64,000 bases of DNA from NCBI RefSeq assembly GCF_900112195.1, contig NZ_FOKR01000002.1, positions 14,624 to 78,623 on the forward strand, given 5' to 3'. How positions within the stretch are numbered: the stretch's first letter is position 1; every line of letters starts with the position of its first letter. This document shows, one piece after another, positions 45,127 to 53,241 of this stretch. A program made the position numbers and the translations under genes. The notes under the pieces were generated by a model. It did not search any database and had not been told where the DNA came from. It saw only the letters and a list, made by a program, of their open reading frames with translations. The DNA comes from Butyrivibrio sp. YAB3001. Lineage in GTDB: Bacteria > Bacillota > Clostridia > Lachnospirales > Lachnospiraceae.

Positions 45127-45204
45127 ATGATGATGAAGGGATTTATCGATTTGATAGATCCCTTTTTGATGTTATTTTATAAATTTTTCATAACCTTTTG
45201 TTAA
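45127..45204 (+). CDS. Possible 25-residue hydrophobic peptide
   Basis: ATG start (three in a row) after AGGATGG, encoding a peptide with a basic start and the hydrophobic stretch FLMLFYKFFITFC. It lies downstream of the sigma-28-like site but spans the hairpin at 45136-45167. Support is positional only. Confidence 0.2.
   Translation: MMMKGFIDLIDPFLMLFYKFFITFC
45136..45167 (+). terminator. Terminator between codY and flgB
   Basis: Twelve-bp stem AAGGGATTTATC / GATAGATCCCTT with loop GATTT, followed by a T-run (the last stem bases are T). Confidence 0.8.
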
Positions 45205-45275
45205 ATATAGTTTATAAAAAGTTTATAGATATAGTATTTATCGATAAAAGAAAACACTATATAAAGCATTTTTGC

Positions 45276-45304
45276 TTGTATTTTAGATAAAAAAAACTTA
45301 TGAT
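45276..45304 (+). promoter_or_regulatory. flgB operon sigma-A-type promoter
   Basis: -35 TTGTAT (45276-45281), 17-nt spacer, -10 TATGAT (45299-45304), 48 nt before flgB. The 10-nt palindrome TTATCGATAA (45238-45247) lies about 30 nt upstream of the -35 box and recurs upstream of flbD. Confidence 0.6.
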
Positions 45305-45352
45305 TAATATATAGGTTTAATAGTGGAAACCATGCAATACATGGAGGTGCCT

Positions 45353-45745
45353 ATGATAAACAGTAATGCATTTGATTATATCAATGTACTTGATAAAGCG
45401 GCTGATGCTTCCTGGATCAGAAACGAAGTTTTGGCAAATAATATTGCTAATGTTGATACTCCAGGCTATAAACGACAGGACGTTAATTTTGAAGATGAAC
45501 TTGAAAGGGCATTGGGTAATTCAAAATATAAAACAATGGATGCCAAGGTTGCAGGTCTTAAGGACAGTCATTTAAAACCAAGAGTTATCAACGATTATTC
45601 GAACTTCTCATATCGAATGGACAAGAACAATGTTGATATAGACACTGAAAATGTAACTCTTGCAGCCAACCAGGTTAAATATATCGGTTTAATGGCAGGA
45701 CTAAAGGCTGAATTTGCAAATCTTAAGGCTGTATGTAAGTCCTGA
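45353..45745 (+). CDS. flgB: Flagellar basal-body rod protein FlgB
   Basis: A 130-residue proximal rod protein with the rod-family N-terminal signature (LANNIANVDTPGYKRQDV) and the C-terminal heptad helix (NVTLAANQVKYIGLMAGLKAEFANLKAV). ATG 45353 is chosen because GGAGG ends 5 nt upstream; several earlier in-frame starts contain that ribosome binding site inside the frame. First gene of the flagellar cluster. Confidence 0.95.
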   Translation: MINSNAFDYINVLDKAADASWIRNEVLANNIANVDTPGYKRQDVNFEDELERALGNSKYKTMDAKVAGLKDSHLKPRVINDYSNFSYRMDKNNVDIDTENVTLAANQVKYIGLMAGLKAEFANLKAVCKS

Positions 45746-45791
45746 TAAGAGGTATTTTTCAAGTTTTAAGTGATGTTGAAAGGAGATATAT

Positions 45792-46238
45792 ATGAGTATT
45801 TTTGATTCCTTTAATATCAATTCGTCCGGCATGACAGCCCAGCGATTTAGAATGGATATTATTTCTGAGAATATAGCAAATACCAATACAACAAGAACTG
45901 CTGACGGTACTCCTTATGTCAGAAAAGTTGTAAGATTTGCTGAAAAAGGGACTCAGACTCCTTTTTCAAGAATATTAAATGAAAGACTTGATCATTATTC
46001 AGGCCGAGGTGTAAAGGTTGTTCAGGTTCAGGATGATACATGGACACAGATGAATATTGTATATGATCCTTCTCATCCTGATGCCGATGAAAATGGTTAT
46101 GTTACATATCCGAACGTTAATACCGTTACTGAAATGACTAATCTTATTGACGCAAGCAGATCTTATGAAGCAAATGCAACAGCTTTTAATGCCAGCAAGA
46201 ATATTGCAAATCGTGGATTGGATCTAGGCAATACCTGA
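45792..46238 (+). CDS. flgC: Flagellar basal-body rod protein FlgC
   Basis: A 148-residue rod protein with SENIANTNTTRTADGTPYVRK near the N-terminus and the C-terminal helix VTEMTNLIDASRSYEANATAFNASK, both typical of FlgC. It assembles next to FlgB in the proximal rod. Start ATG follows AAAGGAG; 46 nt separate it from flgB. Confidence 0.95.
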   Translation: MSIFDSFNINSSGMTAQRFRMDIISENIANTNTTRTADGTPYVRKVVRFAEKGTQTPFSRILNERLDHYSGRGVKVVQVQDDTWTQMNIVYDPSHPDADENGYVTYPNVNTVTEMTNLIDASRSYEANATAFNASKNIANRGLDLGNT

Positions 46239-46288
46239 TAGCATAAATAGGTAACTTGTTGATTGTTGTAAGTATTGGAGGGGATTAA

Positions 46289-46627
46289 ATGGCATCACTT
46301 GATATAGCTGAACTTCGCAATGTTACTTCTGATGTAATAAAAAGTGCTGAAATAAAAAACAGCAGAGTATTTAATGTACTCGGTCCTAAAGAAGAGGAAG
46401 ACTCTTTTTCTGTTATTTTCGATAAAGCTCTTGAGAATATCAATACCACAAATGCATACTTATCAGATGCTGAGAATGAAGAAATAAAATGGGCTTTGGG
46501 GCAAACTGATAATACCCATGATCTTTCAATTGCGCTTCAGAAGGCGCAGACTGCATTGCAATACACTGTCGCAGTCAGAGACAGAGCTCTTGCGGCTTAC
46601 CGTGAGATTACGCAGATGCAGATTTAA
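46289..46627 (+). CDS. fliE: Flagellar hook-basal body complex protein FliE
   Basis: A 112-residue MS ring-rod adaptor. The C-terminal half (DLSIALQKAQTALQYTVAVRDRALAAYREITQMQI) is the conserved FliE helix. Start ATG follows GGAGGGG. Between flgC and fliF as in most bacteria. Confidence 0.94.
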   Translation: MASLDIAELRNVTSDVIKSAEIKNSRVFNVLGPKEEEDSFSVIFDKALENINTTNAYLSDAENEEIKWALGQTDNTHDLSIALQKAQTALQYTVAVRDRALAAYREITQMQI

Positions 46628-46676
46628 TGTCATATCCTTTTTAGCTTTAATATTTATTTTAGGGGAGGGAGAATAA

Positions 46677-48293
46677 ATGGCTGAAAGATTTCGAGCCCTG
46701 TGGCAAAAAATTCTCGATTGGTGGAACCAGTTCACAGCAAAGCAAAAGACACTTATTGTAGGTGCCGGTACTGTTGTGCTGCTCACCATTATCATATTGG
46801 TTACTGTTCTGAACCAGCCACAATATGTTCTATTGGCTCAGGCCAATTCTGCCAAAGAGGCTTCTGAGATAAAGGAGCTTCTTGATTCAAATTCCATCAA
46901 TTATAAAATGTCAGACAATGGCCTTGAATTCAGAGTCCTGAAAAAGGACCAGGCTAATTCAAGTCTTCTTTTGGGCGCAAATGATATTCAGTCGTATGCC
47001 TATACTATCAACAATGTTACTGAAGGCAGTTTTTCTACCACTGAATCTGACAAGCAAAAGAAATATGTAAAATATCTTGAAAGTCAGTTAGAACATGATT
47101 TTTTGGCAAAGTTTGAAGCTATCGACAGCGCCACTGTAACGCTTCATATTCCTGACAATGACGGAACTCTTATTGGAAACCAGGAAGAAGCATCAGCAAA
47201 TATTTTGCTTAATATTGCAGACCCTGGAAGCTTTAACGAAGATAATGCAGCTTTTATTGCAAAGGCAGTGGCTGCAGCTCTCGGAAAAAAATCAACCAAC
47301 GACATCGTAATTCTTGATACTTCAGGAAACATGCTCTTTTCCGGAAGCGAAGAAACTACAACCGCCGGAATAGCCAGCAATCAGCTGACCTTAAAGGCTA
47401 AAGCAGAACAGGTTGTTAAGAGCGAAGTAAAAAAGGTTCTTCTTGGAACCAAGCTCTATGATGATATTGAAGTTGCAACAAACCTTGTCCTTGATTTTTC
47501 AAATGAAGAAACAGTTCAGCACGATTACACTCCGGCTGATGATCAAAAACAGGGGGTTTTAAGCCATGAACAGACTTACAATGCAGAGAATGTAAACGGA
47601 GTAAGTGGTATTCCTGGAACTGACACAAATGCAGATGACGAAACAACTTATGTAACCCAGGATAATAACAACTCAACTTCAACCATTACGGAGGAATCAA
47701 GGGATTACCTTCCAAATGAGAAGATCACAACTACGACCAATATTCCGGGTTCAATCAAATACGATGAATCATCAATTTCTGTTACAGCTATTGACTACAA
47801 CATTGTAAAAGAAGAAGAGTATGATCCTACGAAATTTGAAAACATGACCTGGACTGAGTATAAGGTTGCTCATACAGAACCAGAGATCAAGACTGTACCC
47901 GATGAGATGAAGGAGGTCGTTTCAAAGGCTACAGGCATCTCAGTTGACAATGTGGCAATGGCTGCTTATACACAGTATGTATTCCTTGACAAGACTGCCA
48001 GCGGTATTACCGTTACAGATATTCTTCAGATTGTAACAATCCTTATAATCCTTGGACTTTTAGCATTTATAGTTGTCAGAAGCCTTTGGACAAAGAAACA
48101 GCAGGAGCAGGAGCCGGAACCCGAGCCACTGTCAATTGAAGAACTTCTTGAATCACAGCCTGATGAATCGCTTGCAGACATTGAAATGGATGAAGGGTCA
48201 GAGACCAAGAGACTTATTGAAAAGTTTGTTGACGAGAACCCTGAAGCCGCAGCTACACTTCTTCGTAACTGGCTAAATGAAGATTATAGCTGA
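46677..48293 (+). CDS. fliF: Flagellar MS-ring protein FliF
   Basis: A 538-residue protein with transmembrane helices at about 25-50 and 450-470, enclosing the YscJ/FliF ring-building domains (LLAQANSAKEASEIKELLDSN, LESQLEHDFLAKFEAIDSATVTLHIP). The C-terminal cytosolic tail (RLIEKFVDENPEAAATLLRNWL) is the FliG-binding segment. It forms the membrane ring on which rod and C ring are built. Confidence 0.95.
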   Translation: MAERFRALWQKILDWWNQFTAKQKTLIVGAGTVVLLTIIILVTVLNQPQYVLLAQANSAKEASEIKELLDSNSINYKMSDNGLEFRVLKKDQANSSLLLGANDIQSYAYTINNVTEGSFSTTESDKQKKYVKYLESQLEHDFLAKFEAIDSATVTLHIPDNDGTLIGNQEEASANILLNIADPGSFNEDNAAFIAKAVAAALGKKSTNDIVILDTSGNMLFSGSEETTTAGIASNQLTLKAKAEQVVKSEVKKVLLGTKLYDDIEVATNLVLDFSNEETVQHDYTPADDQKQGVLSHEQTYNAENVNGVSGIPGTDTNADDETTYVTQDNNNSTSTITEESRDYLPNEKITTTTNIPGSIKYDESSISVTAIDYNIVKEEEYDPTKFENMTWTEYKVAHTEPEIKTVPDEMKEVVSKATGISVDNVAMAAYTQYVFLDKTASGITVTDILQIVTILIILGLLAFIVVRSLWTKKQQEQEPEPEPLSIEELLESQPDESLADIEMDEGSETKRLIEKFVDENPEAAATLLRNWLNEDYS

Positions 48294-48358
48294 TGTGGGA
48301 TCATAAACAATTACGATAGACGCTGAAAATTTTTTTTTGAGAGTGGGGAGTATAAAGT

Positions 48359-49393
48359 ATGGATGCTGATTTAAGCGGTGGAAATGCTTTGATTGCCGAT
48401 TTTTCCGGCACACAAAAAGCAGCAATATTGTTGATCGCCCTTGGACCTGAGAAGTCCTCCGCCATATTTAAACATCTCAAGGAAGAGGAAATTGAAGAAT
48501 TAACTCTCGAGATTGCGAATACCAGAAGCGTAACTTCTCAGATAAAAGAAGCTGTTCTTGAAGAATTTTACGGAGTATTGCTTGCTCAGCAGTACATTGC
48601 CGAGGGTGGTATTACCTATGCTAAAGAACTTCTTGAGAAATCACTTGGTGAAGATAAGGCGCTTGATGTTATCAGTAAACTTACTGCATCACTTCAGGTT
48701 AAGCCCTTTGAGTTTATTCGTAAGACTGAGCCTAGTCAGTTGCTTACCTTTATTCAGGATGAGCACCCACAGACTATCGCCCTTATTTTGTCTTATATGT
48801 CACCTTCACAGAGTGCGCTTATCCTTTCGGCGATTCCGCCGGACAGACAGGCTGATGTTGCAAAACGAATAGCTGCTATGGACAGAACAAGTCCGGATAC
48901 AATTAAGGAAGTAGAAAAAGTGTTGGAATCAAAGTTGTCTTCTCTGGTAAACCAGGACTACACAATTGTCGGTGGTGTAGACGCAGTTGTAGAGATTTTG
49001 AATACTGTAGACCGTGCGACAGAAAAGCATATTATGGAAACACTCGAAATCGAAGAGCCGGAACTTGCAGACGAGATCAGAAAGAAGATGTTCGTATTCG
49101 AAGACGTTCTTCTTCTGGACGACAGATCTATTCAGAGAGTGTTGCGTGAAGTTGAAAACAGTGACCTTGGACTTGCTCTTAAGGGTGCAACTGAAAATGT
49201 TCAGACTGCAATCTTTAATAACCTGTCAAAGCGTCTTGCTGCTATGATCAAGGAAGATATGGATTTCATGGGTCCGGTGCGTATGAAGGATGTTGAGGAA
49301 GCACAGCAGAAGATTGTTAACGTAATCAGAAAGCTTGAGGATGCTGGTGAAATTGTTATCTCCAGAGGTGGAGGTGATGAGCTAGTTGTCTAA
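48359..49393 (+). CDS. fliG: Flagellar motor switch protein FliG
   Basis: A 344-residue C-ring protein: N-terminal FliF-binding domain (GTQKAAILLIALGPEKSSAIFKHL), middle armadillo domain with EHPQTIALILSYM, and C-terminal torque domain with charged residues in FVFEDVLLLDDRSIQRVLREV, which face MotA. The fliH start lies inside its last codons, so the two are translationally coupled. Confidence 0.96.
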   Translation: MDADLSGGNALIADFSGTQKAAILLIALGPEKSSAIFKHLKEEEIEELTLEIANTRSVTSQIKEAVLEEFYGVLLAQQYIAEGGITYAKELLEKSLGEDKALDVISKLTASLQVKPFEFIRKTEPSQLLTFIQDEHPQTIALILSYMSPSQSALILSAIPPDRQADVAKRIAAMDRTSPDTIKEVEKVLESKLSSLVNQDYTIVGGVDAVVEILNTVDRATEKHIMETLEIEEPELADEIRKKMFVFEDVLLLDDRSIQRVLREVENSDLGLALKGATENVQTAIFNNLSKRLAAMIKEDMDFMGPVRMKDVEEAQQKIVNVIRKLEDAGEIVISRGGGDELVV

Positions 49394-50261
49394 TTTATAT
49401 AAAGCAGGCTATGTATATTATGATTTAGCTGAAAAATTTGTAATTGACAGTAATGATCTTGCCAACGAGAAAATCGAAGCTTTTCATGAACGAGAGGTCA
49501 AAAGGCAAAAAGCCCTTATGGCCCAGGCTGAAGGCTTCGATGGCGAGATTGGTGATAGTGATTTTGTTCCTGGTATAGATATGGAACAGATTTCACAATT
49601 AACTGAGGATCAAGGCGTGATCGAACCATTTCCTGATCCTCAATTTGATATGGAAGCCATGCAGGCTGAAATTGATCTAAAGCTCCAACAGGCTCAGGAA
49701 CAGGCAGATGCCATTATTCAGAATGCTCAGGAACAGGCTCAGGCTATTATGGATCAGGCTCAGGATGATGGACATCGGCAGGGATATGAGGCTGGTTATC
49801 AGGAAGGAGTTGCTGCTGCCGAAAGTCTTAAACAGGAAATCGAAAATCAGAGGGCTGACCTTGAAGCTGAATATCAGCAGCTTGTAGAAGGAATTGAACC
49901 TGAGATGGTAGATGCTCTAACTTCCATATATGAACATGTTCTTGGAATTGAACTTAAAGAAAATAAGGGAATTATTTTACATCTGCTAAAAACTACACTC
50001 TCCAGAATTGAACCTGGAAATGATCTCATAGTTCATGTCTCTTCAGATGATTACGACGATGTTATAGAAGAAAGACCGATGCTTGAAGCTTGTGTTACTT
50101 CTCCGAATACATCTATGGAGATCATTGAAGATCCTCTTTTAAAAGAAAATGAATGTATGATTGAGTGTGACAGTGGGATATTTGATTGCAGTCTTGGAGT
50201 TGAATTATCAGAAATTTCGCGTAAGCTCAAACTGTTATCCTATGATAGACCACGTAAATAA
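49386..50261 (+). CDS. fliH: Flagellar export ATPase regulator FliH
   Basis: A 291-residue protein starting MSNLYKAGYVYYDLAEK, similar to clostridial FliH. A long Gln/Glu/Ala coiled coil (about 98-165; repeated AQEQAQAIMDQAQ) precedes a C-terminal FliH/YscL-type globular domain. It holds FliI at the export gate. The TTG at 49386 overlaps fliG by 8 nt and has no separate ribosome binding site, so coupling is expected. Confidence 0.88.
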   Translation: MSNLYKAGYVYYDLAEKFVIDSNDLANEKIEAFHEREVKRQKALMAQAEGFDGEIGDSDFVPGIDMEQISQLTEDQGVIEPFPDPQFDMEAMQAEIDLKLQQAQEQADAIIQNAQEQAQAIMDQAQDDGHRQGYEAGYQEGVAAAESLKQEIENQRADLEAEYQQLVEGIEPEMVDALTSIYEHVLGIELKENKGIILHLLKTTLSRIEPGNDLIVHVSSDDYDDVIEERPMLEACVTSPNTSMEIIEDPLLKENECMIECDSGIFDCSLGVELSEISRKLKLLSYDRPRK

Positions 50262-50272
50262 ACGGAGTATTA

Positions 50273-51631
50273 ATGTTAACATCGAAAATCGATCTGACAA
50301 AATACAAAAAAATGCAGAATGCGCCTTTTTATCGTACAAGTGGTAAGGTTGTGAATGTAATTGGCCTTACTATTGAATCTGCAGGGCCTGATGCAAAGCT
50401 CGGTGATATATGTCTTATATATCCCAAGAAAAAAGATAATGAAAATCCTTCCGATAATAAAGGAAGACCATCCATGGCAGAAGTTGTTGGATTTAAAGAT
50501 AATCATGTACAGCTGATGCCCTATGAAAATACAAGCGGGATAGGAAATGGCAGTATTGTAGAAAACACTGATTCTCCACTTAGAGTAAACGTCGGTGAAG
50601 GGCTTTTGGGAAAGACTCTGGACGGACTTGGAAGAATTGATGGAACAAGCTTTGGAAAAGGTGTTGCACTTGAAGATGGAATTGCATATTCCGTAGAAAA
50701 TCAGCCACCGGATCCAATGACAAGAGATCCTATTTCTGATGTATTATCACTTGGAGTAAAGGCAGTAGATGGTCTTTTGACTGTAGGTAAGGGACAGAGA
50801 ATCGGAATTTTTGCCGGTTCAGGTGTCGGCAAGAGTACCTTGCTTGGAATGTTTGCAAGAAATACGCAGGCGGACATAAATGTTATAGCGCTCATTGGCG
50901 AGCGTGGAAGAGAGGTAAGGGAATTTATTGAACGAGATCTTGGCGAAGAGGGCATGAAGAGGTCAATAGTTGTATGTGCGACCAGCGACAGACCTGCTCT
51001 TGAGAGATTGAAAGCTGCAAAGACGGCAACGTCTATAGCAGAATATTTCAGAGAAAAAGGAAAAGATGTCCTTCTTATGATGGACTCGCTAACAAGATTT
51101 TCAATGGCTCAAAGGGAAATAGGACTTGCAAGTGGAGAACCTCCTGTTTCAAGAGGATACCCGCCAAGTGTTTATGCTGAGATGCCAAAGCTTTTGGAGA
51201 GAGCTGGTAAATCAAGAAAAGGCTCAATTACAGGTCTTTATACAGTATTGGTTGATGGTGATGATATGAATGAGCCTATCACTGATACAGCAAGAGGTAT
51301 ACTTGATGGTCATATTGTGCTTAACAGAAAACTGGCACAGAAAAACCATTATCCCGCGATTGATGTTCTTGCCAGTATTTCCAGATGTATGTCAGCCATT
51401 GCTGATCCTGAACATAAAAAAGCTGCAGGTAAGTTTAAAAATGTTCTTGCAACTTATAATGATGCTGAGGATCTGATAAATATTGGCGCATATAGGAGCG
51501 GAGCAAACAAAAATATTGATTATGCAGTCTCGAAGATAGAAAAAGTTAATGAGTTTCTTATGCAGGAAACTGATGAGAAATATACATTTGAGCAGATAAG
51601 AGCGATGCTTATCCAGATGTTTGAAGACTGA
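50273..51631 (+). CDS. fliI: Flagellum-specific ATPase FliI
   Basis: A 452-residue F1-beta-like ATPase. Walker A GSGVGKST at about 182-189, the catalytic Glu in ALIGERGREVREF, Walker B LLMMDSLTRF, and SGEPPVSRGYPPSVYAEMP. It powers or primes export of rod, hook and filament subunits. ATG 50273 follows CGGAG, 11 nt after fliH. Confidence 0.97.
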   Translation: MLTSKIDLTKYKKMQNAPFYRTSGKVVNVIGLTIESAGPDAKLGDICLIYPKKKDNENPSDNKGRPSMAEVVGFKDNHVQLMPYENTSGIGNGSIVENTDSPLRVNVGEGLLGKTLDGLGRIDGTSFGKGVALEDGIAYSVENQPPDPMTRDPISDVLSLGVKAVDGLLTVGKGQRIGIFAGSGVGKSTLLGMFARNTQADINVIALIGERGREVREFIERDLGEEGMKRSIVVCATSDRPALERLKAAKTATSIAEYFREKGKDVLLMMDSLTRFSMAQREIGLASGEPPVSRGYPPSVYAEMPKLLERAGKSRKGSITGLYTVLVDGDDMNEPITDTARGILDGHIVLNRKLAQKNHYPAIDVLASISRCMSAIADPEHKKAAGKFKNVLATYNDAEDLINIGAYRSGANKNIDYAVSKIEKVNEFLMQETDEKYTFEQIRAMLIQMFED

Positions 51632-51640
51632 GGATCCTAA

Positions 51641-52099
51641 ATGCCAAAATTTGTTTATCGAATGCAGAGTGTCCTGAATATCAAGCAAAAGGCCGAAAGC
51701 CAGATCAAGATGGAGTTTGCTACTGCTCAGGCAGAACTAAACAGACAGATTGATATTTTGGAAGAGTATATCAGAAGAAAAGAAAACTATCTGAAGGAAG
51801 CGGAAGAACTCAGAAATACTGAAACGCTTAATCTGCAGGATATTTTGGATAATCAGTATGCTACAGCGCAGATGGATGTAATGATAGCATCTCAGTCCAA
51901 GGTAGTGGCTCAGCACGAAGAAATTGTAGAAAAAGTGCGAGTAAGGCTTACGCGTGCAATGCAGGAGAGAAAAATGCAGGAAACGCTAAGGGAGCATGCT
52001 TATGCTGACTGGATTGAGGAACAAAAACAGGAAGAATTTAAGATTAACGACCAGCGCACCAGTTATACTTATACCTTAAGACAACGTGGCGAAGGATAA
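51641..52099 (+). CDS. fliJ: Flagellar export chaperone FliJ
   Basis: A 152-residue, almost wholly coiled-coil protein beginning MPKFVYRMQSVLNIKQKAE, the typical FliJ start. It is a central stalk for the FliI ring. Sequence conservation is low in this family, so position (between fliI and the ylxF-like gene) supports the call. Confidence 0.88.
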   Translation: MPKFVYRMQSVLNIKQKAESQIKMEFATAQAELNRQIDILEEYIRRKENYLKEAEELRNTETLNLQDILDNQYATAQMDVMIASQSKVVAQHEEIVEKVRVRLTRAMQERKMQETLREHAYADWIEEQKQEEFKINDQRTSYTYTLRQRGEG

Positions 52100-52123
52100 A
52101 ACTTTAATTTTGAGAGGACGATT

Positions 52124-53080
52124 ATGGCTGAAGCACAAAGCACTTTTCCGGCTAATCCCGATGATCCTAAGGCGGCGAAGGCCAAGCTGAAAGCGGATAA
52201 AAAAGAATATCAGAAACAGCTCAAACAACAGCGCAAGGAAGCTAAGGAAAAAGCTCAGGAATTTGCTGACAGGACTGCCGAGATTAACGGTGATAATGCA
52301 GGCGGATTTGCGACGATTGTAATTACTTTTCTGATCATTCTCATATGGCTTGCTATCATGGCTCTTTTGATAAAGCTTGATGTGGGCGGCTTTGGATCTG
52401 ATATCCTTGCCCCATTAATTAAAGATGTACCATATCTGAATTTGATCTTGCCTGACAGCGCATTAAAAGATGATTCTGGCACAGGAGATAATGAAGTTGT
52501 CGTGACGGATGCCACAGGCCAGTCAACGACATTGGAAGGAATTGATGAGGCCAAGGCTTATATTAAACGTCTTGAGCAGGCACTTCAGGATGAGATGGTA
52601 AAAAACAGTGAGCTGACCACTCAGAATGAAGAACTTAAGGCACAGGTTGAACGACTTGAACCTTTTGAACAGCAGCAGAAAGAGTTTTATGAGGAAAGAG
52701 CAAAGTTCTATGCAGAAGTAGTTTATGCAGACAATGCTCCTGATCCATCAAATTTTGCTACTTATTATGAGATGATAGATCCGGAAAATGCGGCGAAGAT
52801 TTATGAGAAGGTGGTTGCTGCTGAAGTTGATGATGCTGCAATACAGGCTTTTGCAAATACCTATTCCTCTATGAAGGCAAAACAGGCTGCTTCCATATTT
52901 AATGAGATGGTTGATGAAAATCAGATTCAGCTTGTTTCACGAATCCTTGCACAGATGACAGTTGAGAACCGTTCTGATATCCTGGCAGCAATGGATAAGG
53001 CAAATGCAGCTAAGCTTACACAGCTGCTTGAACCATCTGTTTTGGAGAATGAGTCTACACAGGTTACAGGCGGAAAATAA
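52124..53080 (+). CDS. YlxF/MotE-like flagellar protein with MgtE-N-type domain
   Basis: A 318-residue protein. N-terminal Lys/Glu-rich cytosolic helix (about 10-50), one transmembrane segment (about 62-88), a periplasmic coiled coil (about 140-190) and a C-terminal all-helical repeat (ATYYEMIDPENAAKIYEKV, KAKQAASIFNEM, VENRSDILAAMD) like the MgtE N-terminal domain. MotE in proteobacteria and YlxF in Bacillus have the same layout and position between fliJ and fliK. A strong terminator follows. Confidence 0.8.
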   Translation: MAEAQSTFPANPDDPKAAKAKLKADKKEYQKQLKQQRKEAKEKAQEFADRTAEINGDNAGGFATIVITFLIILIWLAIMALLIKLDVGGFGSDILAPLIKDVPYLNLILPDSALKDDSGTGDNEVVVTDATGQSTTLEGIDEAKAYIKRLEQALQDEMVKNSELTTQNEELKAQVERLEPFEQQQKEFYEERAKFYAEVVYADNAPDPSNFATYYEMIDPENAAKIYEKVVAAEVDDAAIQAFANTYSSMKAKQAASIFNEMVDENQIQLVSRILAQMTVENRSDILAAMDKANAAKLTQLLEPSVLENESTQVTGGK

Positions 53081-53085
53081 AAGAT

Positions 53086-53133
53086 AAAGCTTTTTCATGG
53101 TTTAACATTATTGGCCATGGGAAAGCTTTTTTT
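53086..53133 (+). terminator. Terminator inside the flagellar cluster, before fliK
   Basis: AAAGC...CATGG pairs with CCATG...GCTTT and is followed by T7. It ends or reduces the flgB-ylxF transcript. Confidence 0.85.
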
Positions 53134-53163
53134 GTTCTTTCAAAGGAAATTTAGATAATGTTA

Positions 53164-53190
53164 TAAGATTTTTCTTCATCATGCCGATAT
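53164..53190 (+). promoter_or_regulatory. Sigma-28 (SigD/FliA-type) promoter of fliK
   Basis: TAAG-N15-GCCGATAT: the -10 is a perfect match to the sigma-28 consensus and the spacer is exactly 15 nt; the -35 differs from TAAA by one base. It lies 30 nt after the terminator and 51 nt before the fliK start. Confidence 0.8.
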
Positions 53191-53241
53191 ATTAGGTGAG
53201 AATTTATGTACCTTTACAATTTAACAGAAAGGAGGAATTTG

